A DNA stretch of 64,000 nucleotides from assembly GCA_031771865.1 (NCBI GenBank), contig JASISA010000022.1, positions 2,356,001 to 2,420,000 on the forward strand, written 5' to 3'. The notes under the pieces are model-generated. The model was not told where the DNA came from, made no database searches, and was given only the letters and a program-made list of their open reading frames with translations. The stretch comes from Nothophaeocryptopus gaeumannii (Eukaryota > Ascomycota > Dothideomycetes > Mycosphaerellales > Mycosphaerellaceae). A program made the translations under genes and the position numbers. Shown here piece after piece: positions 62,626 to 64,000 of the stretch (positions are counted from its first letter, which is position 1; each line of letters opens with the position of its first letter).

Positions 62626-62913
62626 CTTGACTGCTGAATTGACGCTGGTGCTAAGTTGTCGGGGATCCTCGAAGAGCCGTATTGATGGTTGTAAAGAAGT
62701 GGTAGTGGATTGCGTGAAGTGGTGATGAAGTTAGTTCTCGGCACCAAAGTCCCCGGGAGGAACTTTTCGCGCTGATGGTGGGCACTGCCAAGGCTCAGCC
62801 CGTCGGATCGTCGGCGCATCTCCGGGCTTGCATGTGCAGCCGAAGCTCTCCAGCTTCACGAAGTGATGATGACCTCCGTCACACTCATCTCTGTACATTC
62901 ACTGTGCAAATAT
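62626..62913. promoter_or_regulatory. Divergent promoter region RPS12 / AIM18
   Basis: 288 bases between two start codons pointing apart; must hold a strong ribosomal-protein promoter and the AIM18 promoter. No motif assigned. Confidence 0.4.
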
Positions 62914-64000
62914 ATGAACATGGCGTCCACTCGTGCAGCTATGAGGCTGCTATCACCGCGGATCCAATACCTACAGCGACCTGCTCGATGCTCCCAAATC
63001 AGACATGCCTCCTCGCGTTACAGCAACCCAGCTAAACGGGCCTTCGCTGCGGCTCCTGCCCAGGCTCCATCTTTTATTGGCGGAGCGCAAGAAATTGCAC
63101 CAGGCGAACAGCTCGATGAAGGTCTTCGAACACCGCTTGATGCGCGAGCGGCATACTTGGCGGAAGAGGAGAGGCGGCAGTTCCATTTGCGGCGAATGCG
63201 CTTCGCGGGCATGGGACTGCTATTGACTTTCTTCGGACTTGCCATGACAATATACAACCTGGATCTCGACGAGATTGATAAGGCTGAAAAGCAACGGCGG
63301 GTGGGACAACAGTTGGATGCCAGCGAGGATTCGAATAAACAGTTTCAGGGCAAAGAGGTCACAATCATTGGAGCCGGCGATGGCAAGAGGATAGTAGCAC
63401 AGGGGCAAGGAGAAGAGATTGAGCTGGTTGAGACTGGGACGAGCAGTGTACCGCATTTCCCAAGGAAAATATACCTTCCAACCTCACCCAGTTCTGCGCC
63501 GAAAACAGATGCCACCGGTGCCATTGACGTTTCGCAGCCGAATGCTGGAGCCAATATAGGAAACATTGAAGATCAAGAGCAGTACACACTCGTCGGTCTA
63601 GGAATACGAAGCATCTCATTCTTGAGCATTCAAGTCTACGTAGTAGGCATGTACATCCGGACCAAGGATATCAGTACATTCCAGGAGAAGCTCATTCGCG
63701 GCATCAATGAGAGCGCTTCAACATTGATTCCATCTGAAAAGGAGGAGCTGCGTAAGCGTCTCAAAGATCCGGATGCGAGTCGTGAGATCTGGACGGAGCT
63801 TCTGAAGGTGCCTGGCTTGAAGACGGCATGGCGCGTTGCGCCCACACGAAACACGGACTTCGGACACTTGCGCGACGGCTGGATCACTGGAATCACAAAT
63901 CGAACAAGAGAAGCCAAGGCACTCGCCAAAGGCACTCCAACTGAATTCGACGAGGAGGATTTCGGCAAGGCTGTTGGTGACTTCAAGGGAATCTTCACTG
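62914..64000 (+). CDS. Mitochondrial chalcone-isomerase-fold protein Aim18, 3' truncated
   Basis: At least 362 residues, open to the window end, no intron in the visible part. It opens with ATG 62914 (a second in-frame ATG is at 62920), followed by an Arg/Ala/Ser-rich presequence (residues 1-~50), then a single hydrophobic helix MGLLLTFFGLAMTIYNL (~98-115) with flanking Arg/Lys. From about residue 222 comes the chalcone-isomerase-fold region: YTLVGLGIRSISFLSIQVYVVGMYI, LKTAWRVAPTRNTDFGHLRDGWI and FGKAVGDFKGIF. Yeast Aim18/Aim46 are mitochondrial inner-membrane proteins with this fold and haem-binding ability. The C-terminus lies outside the window. Confidence 0.9.
   Translation, partial: MNMASTRAAMRLLSPRIQYLQRPARCSQIRHASSRYSNPAKRAFAAAPAQAPSFIGGAQEIAPGEQLDEGLRTPLDARAAYLAEEERRQFHLRRMRFAGMGLLLTFFGLAMTIYNLDLDEIDKAEKQRRVGQQLDASEDSNKQFQGKEVTIIGAGDGKRIVAQGQGEEIELVETGTSSVPHFPRKIYLPTSPSSAPKTDATGAIDVSQPNAGANIGNIEDQEQYTLVGLGIRSISFLSIQVYVVGMYIRTKDISTFQEKLIRGINESASTLIPSEKEELRKRLKDPDASREIWTELLKVPGLKTAWRVAPTRNTDFGHLRDGWITGITNRTREAKALAKGTPTEFDEEDFGKAVGDFKGIFT

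Noticed and set aside
1..64000. CRISPR arrays, operons, riboswitches, bacterial promoters or replication origins
   Set aside because: The sequence is eukaryotic with introns; no regularly spaced repeat array was seen.

Overview
The window is nuclear DNA of a filamentous ascomycete (Pezizomycotina). This rests on dense genes with short introns (about 50-90 nt, GTAAGT-type donors, CTGAC/CTAAT branch points, CAG/TAG acceptors), a Zn2Cys6 transcription factor, a p67phox/NoxR-like TPR protein, fungal-type PEX11, HOT, UFD4, ABD1 and Ppc89 genes, and a Fot1/pogo-type transposon. A dothideomycete is my guess from overall protein flavour, not something the sequence proves. Most genes listed were spliced by eye with in-frame exon joins, so exon positions are given in the entries.

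Layout: 1-9.8 kb holds a truncated AAA ATPase, SAR1 (COPII), DPM2, a SelW-like Rdx protein, an ataxin-10/CTR86 homologue and a DUF3047 protein. 9.8-14.5 kb is the accessory part: a gene-poor 1.5 kb stretch with a possible unlisted or decaying gene, a mitochondrial carrier, and a complete 1,847-bp pogo/Fot1 element with 67-bp inverted repeats and TA duplication. Its transposase has lost the second catalytic Asp. 14.5-23.4 kb: NSE2 SUMO ligase, mitochondrial hydroxyacid-oxoacid transhydrogenase, a Zn2Cys6 factor, an isochorismatase-like hydrolase, PEX11 and a 58-residue mitochondrial ribosomal protein bL33m. 23.8-36.1 kb: a 1,446-residue coiled-coil protein with SUMO-interaction-like motifs, a small single-pass membrane protein and UFD4 (HECT E3). 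37-49 kb: a roadblock/LAMTOR2-like protein, 3-phosphoglycerate dehydrogenase, Ppc89-like spindle pole protein, a six-helix membrane protein, the ABD1 cap methyltransferase and RPN7. 49-64 kb: GFA-domain protein, NoxR-like TPR protein, a small SAM-fold-like protein, an orphan gene inside a sparse 5.2-kb region (53.9-59.1 kb) with microsatellites, GID4, RPS12 and the start of AIM18.

Most genes are single-copy housekeeping functions. UFD4, GID4 and RPN7 all serve ubiquitin-proteasome degradation, but I see no gene cluster acting as one pathway and no secondary-metabolite cluster. I found no clear previously undescribed multi-gene system. The most unusual items are the catalytically altered transposase, the repeated VVEES-like motif in the coiled-coil protein, the orphan gene in its sparse island, and several atypical splice structures (GC-AG intron, AUG-only exon, tandem acceptor).
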